Of a DNA stretch of 64,000 bases, positions 27,983-37,609 are shown in pieces. The notes under the pieces are model-generated. The model was not told the DNA's origin. It ran no database searches and saw only the letters and a list, made by a program, of their open reading frames with translations. The stretch is from Rhodopseudomonas palustris (GTDB lineage Bacteria > Pseudomonadota > Alphaproteobacteria > Rhizobiales > Xanthobacteraceae). Made by a program: the position numbers and the translations under genes. The stretch is taken from assembly GCF_013415845.1 (NCBI RefSeq), contig NZ_CP058907.1, positions 4,464,001 through 4,528,000 on the forward strand, given 5' to 3'. Each line of letters starts with the position of its first letter. The first letter of the stretch is position 1.

Positions 27983-28825
27983 ATGACGGAAGCCGCCGAA
28001 CTTCACCCTCCGCAGCCCGGCGCTTCCACGGCGCCCGCGCCTCTGCTCAGCGTCCGCAACATCGAAGTCGTCTATGACGACGTCATCCTGGTGCTGCGTG
28101 GCCTCAGCCTCGACGTGCCAAAGGGCGCGATCGTGGCGCTGCTGGGGGCCAACGGCGCCGGCAAGTCGACGACGCTGAAGGCAATTTCAGGGCTGCTGAA
28201 GACCGAGGACGGCGAGGTCACCCGTGGTGAGATCGTGTTCGACGGGGAGCGGATCGACGGCACCGATCCTGACAAGATCGTCCGCCGCGGCATCTTCCAG
28301 GTGATGGAAGGCCGCCGCATTGTCTCCGACATGACGTCGCTGGAGAACCTGAGGCTCGGCGCCTTCACCCGCAGCGACCGCGAGGTCGGCCACGACATCG
28401 AGATGGTCTACAACTATTTCCCGCGGCTGAAGGAGCGCACCGGGCTGGCCGGCTACCTCTCGGGCGGCGAACAGCAGATGCTCGCCATCGGCCGCGCCCT
28501 GATGGCCCGGCCCAAGATGATCCTGATGGACGAGCCCTCGATGGGCCTCTCCCCGCTCCTGGTCAAAGAGGTGTTCTCGATCATCCAGCAGATCAACCGC
28601 GACCTCGGCGTCACCATCCTGCTGGTCGAGCAGAACGCCCGTGCCGCCCTCTCGGTCGCCAGCCACGGCTACATCATGGAACAAGGCAAAGTCGTCCTCG
28701 ACGGCACCGCCGACGAACTCCGCGACAACGAGGACGTCAAGGAATTCTACCTCGGTGGCGCTGGGGATCAGAGGAAGAGCTTCAAGAATTTGAAGAGTTT
28801 CAAGAGGAGGAAGAGGTGGTTGTGA
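27983..28825 (+). CDS. livF: Liv-type ABC transporter ATP-binding protein LivF (system D)
   Basis: ATPase, 280 residues from the ATG at 27983 (AGGACC upstream); a Pro/Ala-rich 25-residue N-terminus precedes the domain. Walker A GANGAGKS, signature LSGGEQQMLAIGRALM, Walker B MILMDEPSMGLSP, switch VEQNA. The C-terminus extends past the usual YLGG end with a basic tail (KSFKNLKSFKRRKRWL) that is Lys/Arg rich. Last gene of system D. Confidence 0.92.
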   Translation: MTEAAELHPPQPGASTAPAPLLSVRNIEVVYDDVILVLRGLSLDVPKGAIVALLGANGAGKSTTLKAISGLLKTEDGEVTRGEIVFDGERIDGTDPDKIVRRGIFQVMEGRRIVSDMTSLENLRLGAFTRSDREVGHDIEMVYNYFPRLKERTGLAGYLSGGEQQMLAIGRALMARPKMILMDEPSMGLSPLLVKEVFSIIQQINRDLGVTILLVEQNARAALSVASHGYIMEQGKVVLDGTADELRDNEDVKEFYLGGAGDQRKSFKNLKSFKRRKRWL

Positions 28826-29244
28826 GGCGACCGCTTCGGAGCAGGTGAGGCCGTCGACCACCGAAGTTCGGCAAGTCGCCAGATGACGCTGACCACAATC
28901 GCCCCTGCATCTGCGATGCCGCAGACCTCGCAGGATGAATTGGATCGACCGCCGCCGCTGGCTCGGCCGCGCGCGACATTCGACAACACACTGATATTGA
29001 AATGCTTTTTTGGATCCAGGAGAGCGCCAGCCGGACCGTGTCAAGGCGGAGGATAGGGCGGGGCGAAAACTGTTGACGACCCACCTCAAGCGCTTATGCC
29101 TGCTTCAGGCAAGCACGTTTTTTTGGGGAAGAGAATACAATCATGCCGGATGACTAGGCGAAAATTGTCAAGATGGGAGGCCCCTGCGAAACCGCGGGCT
29201 GGCGCCCCTCGTCGGCGAATCGCCCTCAACTAGGCATGAACACG
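28826..29244. other. Gene-free boundary region between transport and glycan loci
   Basis: About 420 bp without a supportable gene. It contains the hairpin terminator at 29092-29124. The base composition becomes more A+T rich towards 29150, where the remodelled glycan locus begins. Confidence 0.6.
29092..29124 (+). terminator. Probable intrinsic terminator after system D
   Basis: Arms GCTT..GCCTG and CAGGCAAGC pair around a CTT loop, with a two-base bulge (AT), followed by ACG and seven Ts. The distance to the livF stop is about 265 bp, so it may end the system D transcript. Confidence 0.55.
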
Positions 29245-29879
29245 GTGAAGAACTCCAATCCATTAGGGAATGGTGTGCCATATTCTCATGGACGTCGCCA
29301 AAATACCAAAGCGAAATTCTGAACTTCATATTCAACAACCGGAAGCAAGGCGACTGTGTCGTTGAAGTTGCCTGCTATAAGGATGGTCTGATCGCCCTTC
29401 TGGCTGCCGTCAGCAAACATACAGAGTTACAGCTGCATTCGATTGACATCTGCCCCGACGCCGTCGAGAGCACCAAGGGTGTATTGTTTGAGGCTGGATT
29501 GTCAAACTACGCGACCGTTGACGACGCTGCAGCAGTTTGTCCATAAGAAGACATGATTCAGAAGGTTCTCTGGGCAGGCGGTGTCGTGCATTTGGAATAG
29601 CTATCATTCCTACAACGCCGTTATTTCCGACATCAAAGCGAGCGCCGAATTTAAGGCTATGCCTTATGCACTCGCATTCTACATTACAACCTGTGATATC
29701 CAACGAGCAACGAGAGGGTTAGTGACGCTATTGATGATTACTTCGGAACGTCAAAGCCGAGACGCGTGATCGGAATGATTGTGAGTGGCATCGACCATCC
29801 AACGAAAGAAGCCCCGGAGCCAGATGGCCACTGGTGGACTGTACCCGGCTCGAAAGGAGCTATCGTGAGCCTCCGCTAA
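29245..29879 (+). pseudogene. Broken class I SAM methyltransferase gene
   Basis: Three reading-frame segments together spell a methyltransferase. Segment 1 (to TAA at 29544) reads REWCAIFSWTSPKYQSEILN, then GDCVVEVACYKDGLIALLAA (SAM-binding loop) and LHSIDICPDAVESTKGVLFE. After that stop the same frame gives VLWAGGVVHLE and another stop. Segment 2 reads NSYHSYNAVISDIKASAEFK in a second frame. Segment 3 reads DDYFGTSKPRRVIGMIVSGI and ends HWWTVPGSKGAIVSLR at 29877. One in-frame stop plus at least two frameshifts make it non-functional. It lies at the entry of the glycan locus. Confidence 0.8.
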
Positions 29880-30004
29880 TTGCAGCATCCGGCGATCTCG
29901 AGCGAGATGGAGATCGACAGGCGCAGCGATCCGGTCGAATGAGCGACCTGATTGAGAAGAACAGGCGGATGTGCGAACTGTCCCGAACCGCGCCAGGCGG
30001 CAGC

Positions 30005-31264
30005 ATGACCGTGAATCGTATGGACGAGAACAGCCGCAGTCTTTCGATACTCATCGTTTCGCAGTACTTCTTTCCAGAGAATTTCGGCATCAACGCGATA
30101 GCGGCGGAGCTTGCCCAGCGCGGCCATCGCGTCACCGTGCTGACCGGCATGCCGAATTACCCCTCGGGCGAGTTTTTTCCCGGCTATGGAGGGGTCGGAA
30201 TCCGACGTGAGACTTATGAATCCGTTGACGTCATCCGCGTTCCGCTGCTCGCCCGCGGCCGCAATTCGCGGCTAAAGCTCGCGCTGAACTACCTGTCGTT
30301 CGCCATCAGCGCCGGCCTGTTCGCACCCGTTCTGGTGCGGCGACGCCCCGACGTCATCCTGGTCTACCAGCTATCGCCGGCGATCCTCGCGCTCCCGGCG
30401 ATGATCCTGCGGATGATCGGCGGGACCAGACTGCTGCTCTGGGTCCAGGACCTTTGGCCCGAGAGTCTGACCGCGACCGGCATGATCAGGTCGCAGGCGA
30501 TCCTCGCAGCCTTGCGGGCGTTCGTGCGCCGAATGTATCGCGCCTCGTCGATTATCGCGGTGCAATCGGTCCGCTTCATCGACTTCATTCGGCCGCTGGC
30601 GCCGGCCAATGCAGATATCCGTTATCTGCCGAATACCGCCGACGCCTTGTACCGGCCGACGGAGGTAGCCGCCGACGATCCTTCGCGGCGCCTGTTCAAG
30701 CCGGGCTTCAATATCCTGTTCGCCGGCAACCTCGGTCTGGCCCAGGACCTCGAGAACGTTATCGAGGCGATTGATCGGCTGAAGGCGCGCCGGGAGATTC
30801 GGTGGACATTCGCCGGCGACGGCGTCCGCCGCGGCTGGCTCGAACAGCAGATCGCGGGGCGCGGTCTAGCCGACAACGTCCAGGTGATAGGTCCGTTTCC
30901 GCCGGAGCAGATGCCGAAGCTGTTCGCGATCGCCGACGCCCTGCTGCTGAGCTTGCGCGACGACCCGATCTTCTCGCTGACCGTGCCGTCGAAGCTGCAA
31001 TCCTACCTCGCCTGCGGCCGGCCGGTGCTGGCGTCGATTTCCGGCGAGGCCGCAGAGATCCTGAAGGCGTCGGGCGCGGGTTTCGCCGCTCGGCCGGGCG
31101 ACGCCGACGGGCTTGCCGGCATCGTGACCGCCCTGGCGGACAGCTCACCCGCGCAGCGTCAGGCGATGGCCCGGGCCGCGCTGGACTATCATCTGCGCGA
31201 ATACGATCGCGAGGTGTGGATCGGCCGGCTCGAGAGCTGGCTGCTGGAGCTGGCGCCCCCTTAG
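30005..31264 (+). CDS. WbuB-like family 4 glycosyltransferase
   Basis: Cytoplasmic retaining GT-B glycosyltransferase of about 419 residues. The opening ILIVSQYFFPENFGINAIAA followed by VTVLTGMPNYPSGEFFPGYG is the WbuB pattern; E. coli WbuB is regarded as the L-FucNAc transferase of O26-type antigens. The C-terminal nucleotide-sugar region shows ILFAGNLGLAQDLENVIEAI and LTVPSKLQSYLACGRPVLAS. The start at 30005 is one of several (29834, 29939, 30020 in frame). Its convergent neighbour is wbjD, which fits FucNAc transfer. Confidence 0.85.
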   Translation: MTVNRMDENSRSLSILIVSQYFFPENFGINAIAAELAQRGHRVTVLTGMPNYPSGEFFPGYGGVGIRRETYESVDVIRVPLLARGRNSRLKLALNYLSFAISAGLFAPVLVRRRPDVILVYQLSPAILALPAMILRMIGGTRLLLWVQDLWPESLTATGMIRSQAILAALRAFVRRMYRASSIIAVQSVRFIDFIRPLAPANADIRYLPNTADALYRPTEVAADDPSRRLFKPGFNILFAGNLGLAQDLENVIEAIDRLKARREIRWTFAGDGVRRGWLEQQIAGRGLADNVQVIGPFPPEQMPKLFAIADALLLSLRDDPIFSLTVPSKLQSYLACGRPVLASISGEAAEILKASGAGFAARPGDADGLAGIVTALADSSPAQRQAMARAALDYHLREYDREVWIGRLESWLLELAPP

Positions 31265-31301
31265 CGCCCGGCGCAACACCCGCCCGAGCAGCGCCGGCGG
31301 G

Positions 31302-32450
31302 CTATTTCGACCAGACCGTCCGGTTCACATAGTCGATGTAGCTGGCGATAATGCGGACCATCTTGCGGGAGACATCCGGCACATCGTAATCGTCGACGAC
31401 GACGGTCGGCCGCTTGCCCGGCTCGAACTGGTCGGTGACGATCTTGACCGATTGCACGACGCGCTCTGGATCGAGCCCGGTCAGGATCAGGGTCGCCCGG
31501 TCCATTCCTTCCGGGCGCTCGTGCGCCTCCCGCAGCGTCACCGCTGGAAAACCGAGAATCGACGACTCTTCGGTGATCGTGCCGCTGTCGGAGATCACAC
31601 AAAATGCGTTCATCTGCAGCTTGATGTAACTGAGGAATCCGAACGGCTTAAGGAAAGCGATCCGGTCATCGTCGTGGTGACCGGTGAGCGCATTGAGCCG
31701 CTTGCGCGTTCGCGGATGGGTCGAGACGATCAGCCGCCGACCGAAATGGTCCGCCAGAGCCTGCAGGCATGCGAGCAGCCGTCGGAGCTTGGCGGGATCG
31801 TCGACATTCTCCTCGCGGTGAACGCTGACCAGCAGATAGTTGCGCGGCGCCAGCCCAAGTTCGTCCAGGATCAGCGACGCATCGATCTCGGGTCGGTAGA
31901 ACGACAACACCTCGGTCATGGTAGAGCCGCTCTTGATCACCCGATCCGGCGGCAGCCCCTCGTCGAGCAAATAGCGGCGCGCGTGCTCAGTCAGAGGCAG
32001 GTTGATGTCGGACAAATGATCAATGATCTTGCGGTTGACCTCCTCCGGCACCCGCTGATCGAAACAGCGATTGCCCGCCTCCATGTGGAACACGGGAATC
32101 TTGCGCCGCTTGGCGGGGATCACCGCGAGGCCGGTATTGGTGTCGCCGTAGATCAGCACCGCGTTGGGCTGCTCGCGCTCGAACACCTCGTCCGCCTTGA
32201 CGATCACATTGCCGATCGTTTGCGCCGCGGTCTCGGCGTTGGCGTTCAGGAAGATATCGGGGCGCCTGATCCCGAGTTCCTGAAAGAACACTTCGTTGAG
32301 CTCGTAGTCGAAATTCTGGCCGGAATGGACCAGGACATGGTCCATATGCCGATCCAGCTCTGCGATCACGCGGCTGAGCTTGATCAGCTCCGGACGCGTG
32401 CCGACGATGGTCATTACCTTGATCCGCTTCGACTGACCATCGCCGCTCAT
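31302..32450 (-). CDS. wbjD: UDP-L-FucNAc synthesis epimerase WbjD/FnlC (UDP-N-acetylglucosamine 2-epimerase family)
   Basis: 382 residues. Third enzyme of UDP-L-FucNAc synthesis: 2-epimerisation of the UDP-6-deoxy-L-talosamine intermediate. The non-hydrolysing 2-epimerase fold is shown by TIVGTRPELIKLSRVIAEL, HSGQNFDYELNEVFFQELGI and YGDTNTGLAV; the segment HMEAGNRCFDQRVPEEVNRK is the form seen in WbjD/FnlC/CapG, whereas WecB has an HVEAGLRT-type motif. ATG 32450 has GGAGAT upstream. It is separated from its partners wbjC and wbjB by about 8 kb and lies on the opposite strand. Confidence 0.88.
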   Translation of the reverse strand: MSGDGQSKRIKVMTIVGTRPELIKLSRVIAELDRHMDHVLVHSGQNFDYELNEVFFQELGIRRPDIFLNANAETAAQTIGNVIVKADEVFEREQPNAVLIYGDTNTGLAVIPAKRRKIPVFHMEAGNRCFDQRVPEEVNRKIIDHLSDINLPLTEHARRYLLDEGLPPDRVIKSGSTMTEVLSFYRPEIDASLILDELGLAPRNYLLVSVHREENVDDPAKLRRLLACLQALADHFGRRLIVSTHPRTRKRLNALTGHHDDDRIAFLKPFGFLSYIKLQMNAFCVISDSGTITEESSILGFPAVTLREAHERPEGMDRATLILTGLDPERVVQSVKIVTDQFEPGKRPTVVVDDYDVPDVSRKMVRIIASYIDYVNRTVWSK

Positions 32451-32608
32451 ACTGACATCTCCTGCCTGATCCTCGCCCTCGCATAGCAAATTGTGCAGCC
32501 AAGGCAAACACAAGCGACCGCCGAGCGATGCGCTTAGGCCGGCCGCCAAAACGGTTGATCCGACCCGCGCGCACATCGTATCAGGTCGATGCACGGCGCG
32601 GCGCGGAG

Positions 32609-33745
32609 ATGCCCTTGAACGTCATTCTGGTCAATGTCTGGCTCGATGCGGAGCGCGGCGGCGGCACGGCTGAGCGAACCCGGCGACTCGCGGTGCATCT
32701 GTCGCGACTCGGCTGCCGATGTACAATCGTCACCATGGGGCCGACCCCATGGGGCGACGAGTTCGGCCGGGCTGGCGTCACCGTCATCAGCGTGCCCTTC
32801 ATCGGCCAGCGCTTCCCTGCACCGCTGGTCAATCCGCTCGCCCTCTACCGTCTGTTTCGCGACGCCGACATCGTCCATGTCATGGGCTTCTGGTTTCTCC
32901 TGGCGTCGTTCAGCTCTGCGATCGCCTATGCCGCCGGCACGCCGCTGCTGCTGTGCCCGGCCGGCTCCCTCACCCAGTACGGTAGAAGCGCCGCGATCAA
33001 GCGCGTCTTTACCGCGCTCGCCGGGCGACCGATGCTGCGCAGCGCCGCTGCGATCATTGCGACGACGCGTCAGGAAGAAGCGCTGCTGGTCTCGGATTTC
33101 GCGATTCCGGCAGACTCGATCCTGATCGCGCCGAACGGCATCGAGCTTCCCGGAGAAGGACGACCGGGAAGTATGGCAATCCCGGACAAACGATTCGTCC
33201 TGTTCGTTGGCCGGCTGACCGCGATCAAGGCGCCGGACCTGCTGCTCGAAGCGTTCGCGCGGATCGCCCCGGAAATTGTGGATGTCAGCCTTGTGATCGC
33301 CGGCCCCGATCTCGGGATGCGGCCTCAGCTCGAACGCCGGACCGCAGAACTGGGGCTTCAGGCGCGGGTGCATTTTGCGGGCTTCGCCGATGAGGCGCAG
33401 CGGACGGCGCTGCTGGCCCGGGCGTCGCTGCTCGCGGTTCCGTCGCATTCCGAAGTGATGTCGATGGTGGCGCTCGAGGCCGGCGCGATGGGCGTCCCGG
33501 TCCTGCTCACCGACCGCTGCGGCTTCGACGAGGTCGAACAAATCGGCGGCGGCCGCGTGGTGCCGGTCGACGTTGGAGCCATTGCGGAAGGTTTGCGTCA
33601 AATGTTGTCGGACGACGACGCACTGCGGCAATCGGGGCAAGCGCTGCGTGGTTTCGTGCTCGAGCACTACGAATGGTCGCGGGTGGCGGCGGCGTTGCTC
33701 CGCGATTTCCGCCGCTTGGCAGCGCAACGTCACGGACCCCGCTGA
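32609..33745 (+). CDS. Family 4 glycosyltransferase
   Basis: 378 residues, GT-B fold. The N-terminal domain opens with MPLNVILVNVWLDAERGGGT, then TAERTRRLAVHLSRLGC; the C-terminal domain holds RFVLFVGRLTAIKAPDLLLE and the EX7E motif (E-VMSMVAL-E in HSEVMSMVALEAGAMGVPV). Donor and acceptor cannot be deduced. Divergent from wbjD across 158 bp, which should hold promoters for both directions. Confidence 0.87.
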   Translation: MPLNVILVNVWLDAERGGGTAERTRRLAVHLSRLGCRCTIVTMGPTPWGDEFGRAGVTVISVPFIGQRFPAPLVNPLALYRLFRDADIVHVMGFWFLLASFSSAIAYAAGTPLLLCPAGSLTQYGRSAAIKRVFTALAGRPMLRSAAAIIATTRQEEALLVSDFAIPADSILIAPNGIELPGEGRPGSMAIPDKRFVLFVGRLTAIKAPDLLLEAFARIAPEIVDVSLVIAGPDLGMRPQLERRTAELGLQARVHFAGFADEAQRTALLARASLLAVPSHSEVMSMVALEAGAMGVPVLLTDRCGFDEVEQIGGGRVVPVDVGAIAEGLRQMLSDDDALRQSGQALRGFVLEHYEWSRVAAALLRDFRRLAAQRHGPR

Positions 33746-33750
33746 ACACT

Positions 33751-34745
33751 TCAGCGCATCTTGCGAAACAGGATGCAGCCCTCGAGCGCGAGATCGAAAA
33801 GCATTTCCGGGGAAAACGACTCGTTGTCGTAACGGTCGAAAATATCCCAAACCCACGAAGGATAATCCGTGGCCTTCATGCCGCAGTAGGTTTCGAGCAT
33901 GTAAGTAAAATGTCGCCAGAACTGGCCGACATTGTCATGCAGACCGTAGACGTGAACTTCTGCCCCGTGATCGCGAGCGATACGGTCGAGCACGCTGCGG
34001 GGAAATGCCCACTTGTCGTCGCGATCTTCCCATCCGGGAATGGCACCGCGGAAAATCTGAGGCTGCAGATCCGTCGCGAAGGCCTCAGTGAGGCGCATCG
34101 CGCGAGTCCAGCGATTGAGCAGTCCCCGCTTCCGGCCTTGACGAGCGATGTCGAGGCAGATCAACTGAAAGATGGCAAGGCCACCCTCGAGCGGCTCGAA
34201 GAAGATCGCCCATCCGCCCGGCTTCAAAACGCGCATCGCGCTGCGGATAAATCGACCGGGCTCGACTAGGTGATGCAGAATCGCCGCTCCGAAGACCAAA
34301 TCGGCTGATGCCTCCTTGAGGTAGGCCTGATGGCGTCCATCGCTATGGCCACACACCGGTCTTCGAGTCCGCGAGAGCTCAGCAATCCTTCGAGGATCTT
34401 CAAGAGATTTGGACTGATATCAGTTGCCAAGATTTTGGCATCGGGAAAGATATCCAGCATCGGCAAGGTTGCGTTGCCGAATCCGCAGCCATACTCAACG
34501 ATGATTCCTGAATTCTAAACGCCCACGTGATCGAGCGCCTTCCACAACAGCATTCGCCAATAATCGAAGCCTTGATACTTCTCGTAGTAAGCTTCGGCGT
34601 TCTAGAGGAAGGTGGCGTTGACGCGGCGACGATGGCGCCCAATCTCACTTTCGGGTGTCAGCACGCCTCGAAAAGCCTCATCTTCGCAATCGCCAAGATC
34701 AACCAATCGTTGATCGAAAATCGAACTATACCAGCGCTCCGACAT
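33751..34745 (-). pseudogene. Broken class I SAM methyltransferase gene with two in-frame TAG codons and a frameshift
   Basis: Reading on the minus strand from the ATG at 34745 (MSERWYSSIFDQRLVDLGDC) the frame meets TAG, continues NAEAYYEKYQGFDYWRMLLW, meets a second TAG, then continues with the SAM loop GIIVEYGCGFGNATLPMLDI and ILATDISPNLLKILEGLLSS. Near 34330 the homology moves to another frame: YLKEASADLVFGAAILHHLV, then MRVLKPGGWAIFFEPLEGGL, running to a normal stop at 33751. Total reconstructed length is about 330 residues. The frame change excludes simple stop-codon readthrough. Confidence 0.85.
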
Positions 34746-34945
34746 CGTATTGCCCCTGAAGCCCTGTATATCATCCTGTGCCGTTAACGCTTCGCCACTC
34801 CCTCGCACCAAGGTACAATGCCGAGACTGCAAGCGATCGGCAATCGAGCAACTGCCCTAGCTGCTCAAAAAGCGCTATCTTCCCGCCCGGAACGGATTTA
34901 CACGGTAGCAGAACTCGGCCTCATCGGACCCCGCTTAGAGCAACA

Positions 34946-36196
34946 ATGAATCGCATCCCCGCACAGGAGATTGCTCCGCCGATGCTTGCGCCGACGCCGC
35001 CGCTGATCCGCATAGCCGTCGTCACCACCGCCGCTCCGCCGTCGGCGAACGGGCAAGCTCGGGTGCTCGGCCAAATCCTGGCTCCGGGCGCGCTGGCCGA
35101 GCCGGTCTACTTTACCGACCAGATGAACATAGTCGAACTCGAACAGTGCCATTTCGGGCGTCACGTCGCGTTGGCGCCGCCGCTGTTCCAGCTCACCGCC
35201 CGCCGATGGGGACGGCTGCTCGGCGGCCTCAATCGCAGCGGCGGACTCGCCCGCAGCGTTCTGATCCGCGCCGGCGAAATTGTGGAGGCGCTGCGCACGA
35301 GCCCCGTCGACGTAGTGATCGGCTGCAGCGGCAATCCGTTCGATCTGCCGGCCACCTGCCTCGCCGCGCGGCGGCTGGGACTGCCTTTCGTCGCCTACTT
35401 GTTCGACGACCCGGTCTATCAATGGGAGCGCGGCATCTACCGTTCTCTCGCGCGTCTGTCCGAGCGGCTGTGGAGCCGCGGCGCCGCGGCGGTGATCGTG
35501 CCGAACGAGGTGCTGGCGCGCGAGGTCCGGCAGCGCATATCCGGCGCCGCCGTCCGCATCGTGCGCAATCCGGTCGACCCCGCATTCATCGCGGCGGCCG
35601 AAACGCCGCGCCAGGATGATTTCGGTCTCGATGGCCGCGCTTTTCATCTGCTGTACACCGGTTCGGTCTATTCGGCGCAGGCCAGCGCGTTTCGCAATCT
35701 GGTCGAAGCGCTCGACCGGCTGCACGGCCGGTTCACTCTGGACATCTTCACGGCGCAGCATGCTTCGGATCTGGTCAGCCGCGACCTCGGCAGCCCTTAC
35801 GTGATCACGCATCCGCATGCCTCGCACGCCGAGTCGATCGCGCACCAGCGCGCGGCCGACGTGCTGTTCCTGCCGCTGGCGTTCGACTCGCCGATCCCCG
35901 AAGTGATTCAATCCTCGGCGCCGGCGAAGCTCGGCGAATATCTGGCGTCGGGCCGCCCGATTCTGGTTCACGCGCCGAAGGGATCGTTCGTCACCGAGTT
36001 GATCCGCGACGCCGACGCCGGCGTCGTCGTCGACACGCCGGACCCGAACCTGCTGGCCGATGCCTTGCAGCGCATCGCCGCGGACGCCGATCTACGGACG
36101 CGCATCGTCGCCAACGCCGCGGTGCTGTCGCGCGAGTTTCTGGTCGAACGTGCGCGAAACGATTTCGTTGCGGTTCTGACTTCCGTTTTGCATTGA
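34946..36196 (+). CDS. Glycosyltransferase (GT-B, family 4-like)
   Basis: 416 residues from the ATG at 34946. N-terminal domain IRIAVVTTAAPPSANGQARV; a Rossmann segment VDVVIGCSGNPFDLPATCLA; C-terminal sugar-nucleotide domain FHLLYTGSVYSAQASAFRNL and SAPAKLGEYLASGRPILVHA. First of a tight run of glycosyltransferase genes to 40061: it is followed by the next gene after 6 bp. Substrates unknown. Confidence 0.82.
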   Translation: MNRIPAQEIAPPMLAPTPPLIRIAVVTTAAPPSANGQARVLGQILAPGALAEPVYFTDQMNIVELEQCHFGRHVALAPPLFQLTARRWGRLLGGLNRSGGLARSVLIRAGEIVEALRTSPVDVVIGCSGNPFDLPATCLAARRLGLPFVAYLFDDPVYQWERGIYRSLARLSERLWSRGAAAVIVPNEVLAREVRQRISGAAVRIVRNPVDPAFIAAAETPRQDDFGLDGRAFHLLYTGSVYSAQASAFRNLVEALDRLHGRFTLDIFTAQHASDLVSRDLGSPYVITHPHASHAESIAHQRAADVLFLPLAFDSPIPEVIQSSAPAKLGEYLASGRPILVHAPKGSFVTELIRDADAGVVVDTPDPNLLADALQRIAADADLRTRIVANAAVLSREFLVERARNDFVAVLTSVLH

Positions 36197-36202
36197 ACCG
36201 CC

Positions 36203-37609
36203 ATGACGAGACCTCTCCGAATTCTCTTCGTGGCCATGCACACCAGCGTCCATGCGGCACGCTGGATCGAGCAGACGTCAAAGCTCGGCTTCGACTGCCA
36301 CGTTTTTCCGATCAACGACCTACCGCCGCATCATCTGCTCGGCGACGCTACGCTGCATGTTCCGACGCTGAGTTTCAAACCGGCGCTTTCGGCGGCGCGA
36401 AGCGAGCGGCCAGATCTGCTGCGCCGCCTCGGCAGGATCGCGCGCCTCGTCCTGAGCCGTCCCGACGAAGCCGCGCGACGACTGAAGGAACGGCTGCTCG
36501 CGCTACGCTCGGTTGAGATCGTGGACATGTCGGCCTCGCAACCGTGTGCCGTCGGACCGATCGTCCGGCATTTCCCGGTCGACGACGTGCTGCGGGACCT
36601 GTCGGCGGCCGATCAGACCATCACACTCGGCCTGCCCGGCGAAAGTGACGCTGCCACCGCGCGCCTTTACGGCCCCGAAGTGCTGGCTGCGCTGATCGAA
36701 CGGCTGCAGCCGGACCTGATCCATTCGATGGAATTCCAGCATGCCGGCTACCTGACGCTGAGCGCCCGCGATCGGATCAAAGGCCGTTTTCCGCGCTGGC
36801 TCGCCACCAATTGGGGAAGCGATATCTATTATTTCGGCCGGGATGCCGCTCACGCTGCGCAGATCAGACGTCTGTGCGCCGCCATCGACGTGTATTCCTG
36901 CGAGTGCCACCGCGACATCGGTCTGGCGCGTGAGTTCGGCTATCGCGGACCGGAACTGCCGGTGTTGCCCAATTCCGGCGGTATCGATATCGCGCACATC
37001 GAACAGCTTCGCGACCCCACGCCACCTTCGGCGCGTCGGCTGATCATGGTGAAGGGATACGACCATTTCGCCGGACGCGCGATGGTGTCGCTCGCGGTCC
37101 TCGAACGCTTCGCTGCGCAACTGCGCGATTTCACCGTCGTGCTGTTCTCGGTCGGCGCGCGCCCCCGCGCCCGCGCGATCGAACTCGCGCAAGCCGGCAC
37201 GCTGGACATCAGGGTGATCGACTGGGCCACGCACGACGAAATCCTGCGGCATTTCGGCCGCGCCCGGCTCTACCTCGGGATCAGCATTTCCGATGCGATT
37301 TCGACCTCTGTGCTTGAGGCGATGGCGATGGGCGCGTTCCCGATCCAGACCGATACCTCTTGCTGCGCCGAATGGTTCGTTCCGGACCAGACCGGCTTCA
37401 CGGTGCCGGTCGACGATTTCGAGGTGATCTGCGAACGGTTCCAGCGCGCCCTGACCGACGACGCGCTGGTCGACGCCGCGGCGCCGCGGAATTTCGACAT
37501 CATCCGGAGCCGCCTCGCGATCGACGTCATGTTGCCCAAGATGCGCGAATTCTATCGGCAAGCACTGATCGATTCCCGGACGCACGAGGGCGAAGGCGAA
37601 GCGCGATGA
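36203..37609 (+). CDS. Glycosyltransferase (GT-B, family 4-like)
   Basis: 468 residues. Opens RILFVAMHTSVHAARWIEQT, a pattern of sugar transferases acting on undecaprenol-linked glycans. Contains WLATNWGSDIYYFGRD and the C-terminal nucleotide-sugar motif DAISTSVLEAMAMGAFPIQT, where the first acidic residue of EX7E is Asp. The stop overlaps the next start by 4 bp (ATGA). A paralogue with the same architecture and C-terminal motif lies at 42177-43466. Confidence 0.82.
   Translation: MTRPLRILFVAMHTSVHAARWIEQTSKLGFDCHVFPINDLPPHHLLGDATLHVPTLSFKPALSAARSERPDLLRRLGRIARLVLSRPDEAARRLKERLLALRSVEIVDMSASQPCAVGPIVRHFPVDDVLRDLSAADQTITLGLPGESDAATARLYGPEVLAALIERLQPDLIHSMEFQHAGYLTLSARDRIKGRFPRWLATNWGSDIYYFGRDAAHAAQIRRLCAAIDVYSCECHRDIGLAREFGYRGPELPVLPNSGGIDIAHIEQLRDPTPPSARRLIMVKGYDHFAGRAMVSLAVLERFAAQLRDFTVVLFSVGARPRARAIELAQAGTLDIRVIDWATHDEILRHFGRARLYLGISISDAISTSVLEAMAMGAFPIQTDTSCCAEWFVPDQTGFTVPVDDFEVICERFQRALTDDALVDAAAPRNFDIIRSRLAIDVMLPKMREFYRQALIDSRTHEGEGEAR

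Noticed and set aside
33751..34745. Amber readthrough (suppressor tRNA or pyrrolysine) explaining the two TAG codons
   Set aside because: A frameshift near 34330 also breaks the gene, and neighbouring genes use other stops normally; decay is simpler.
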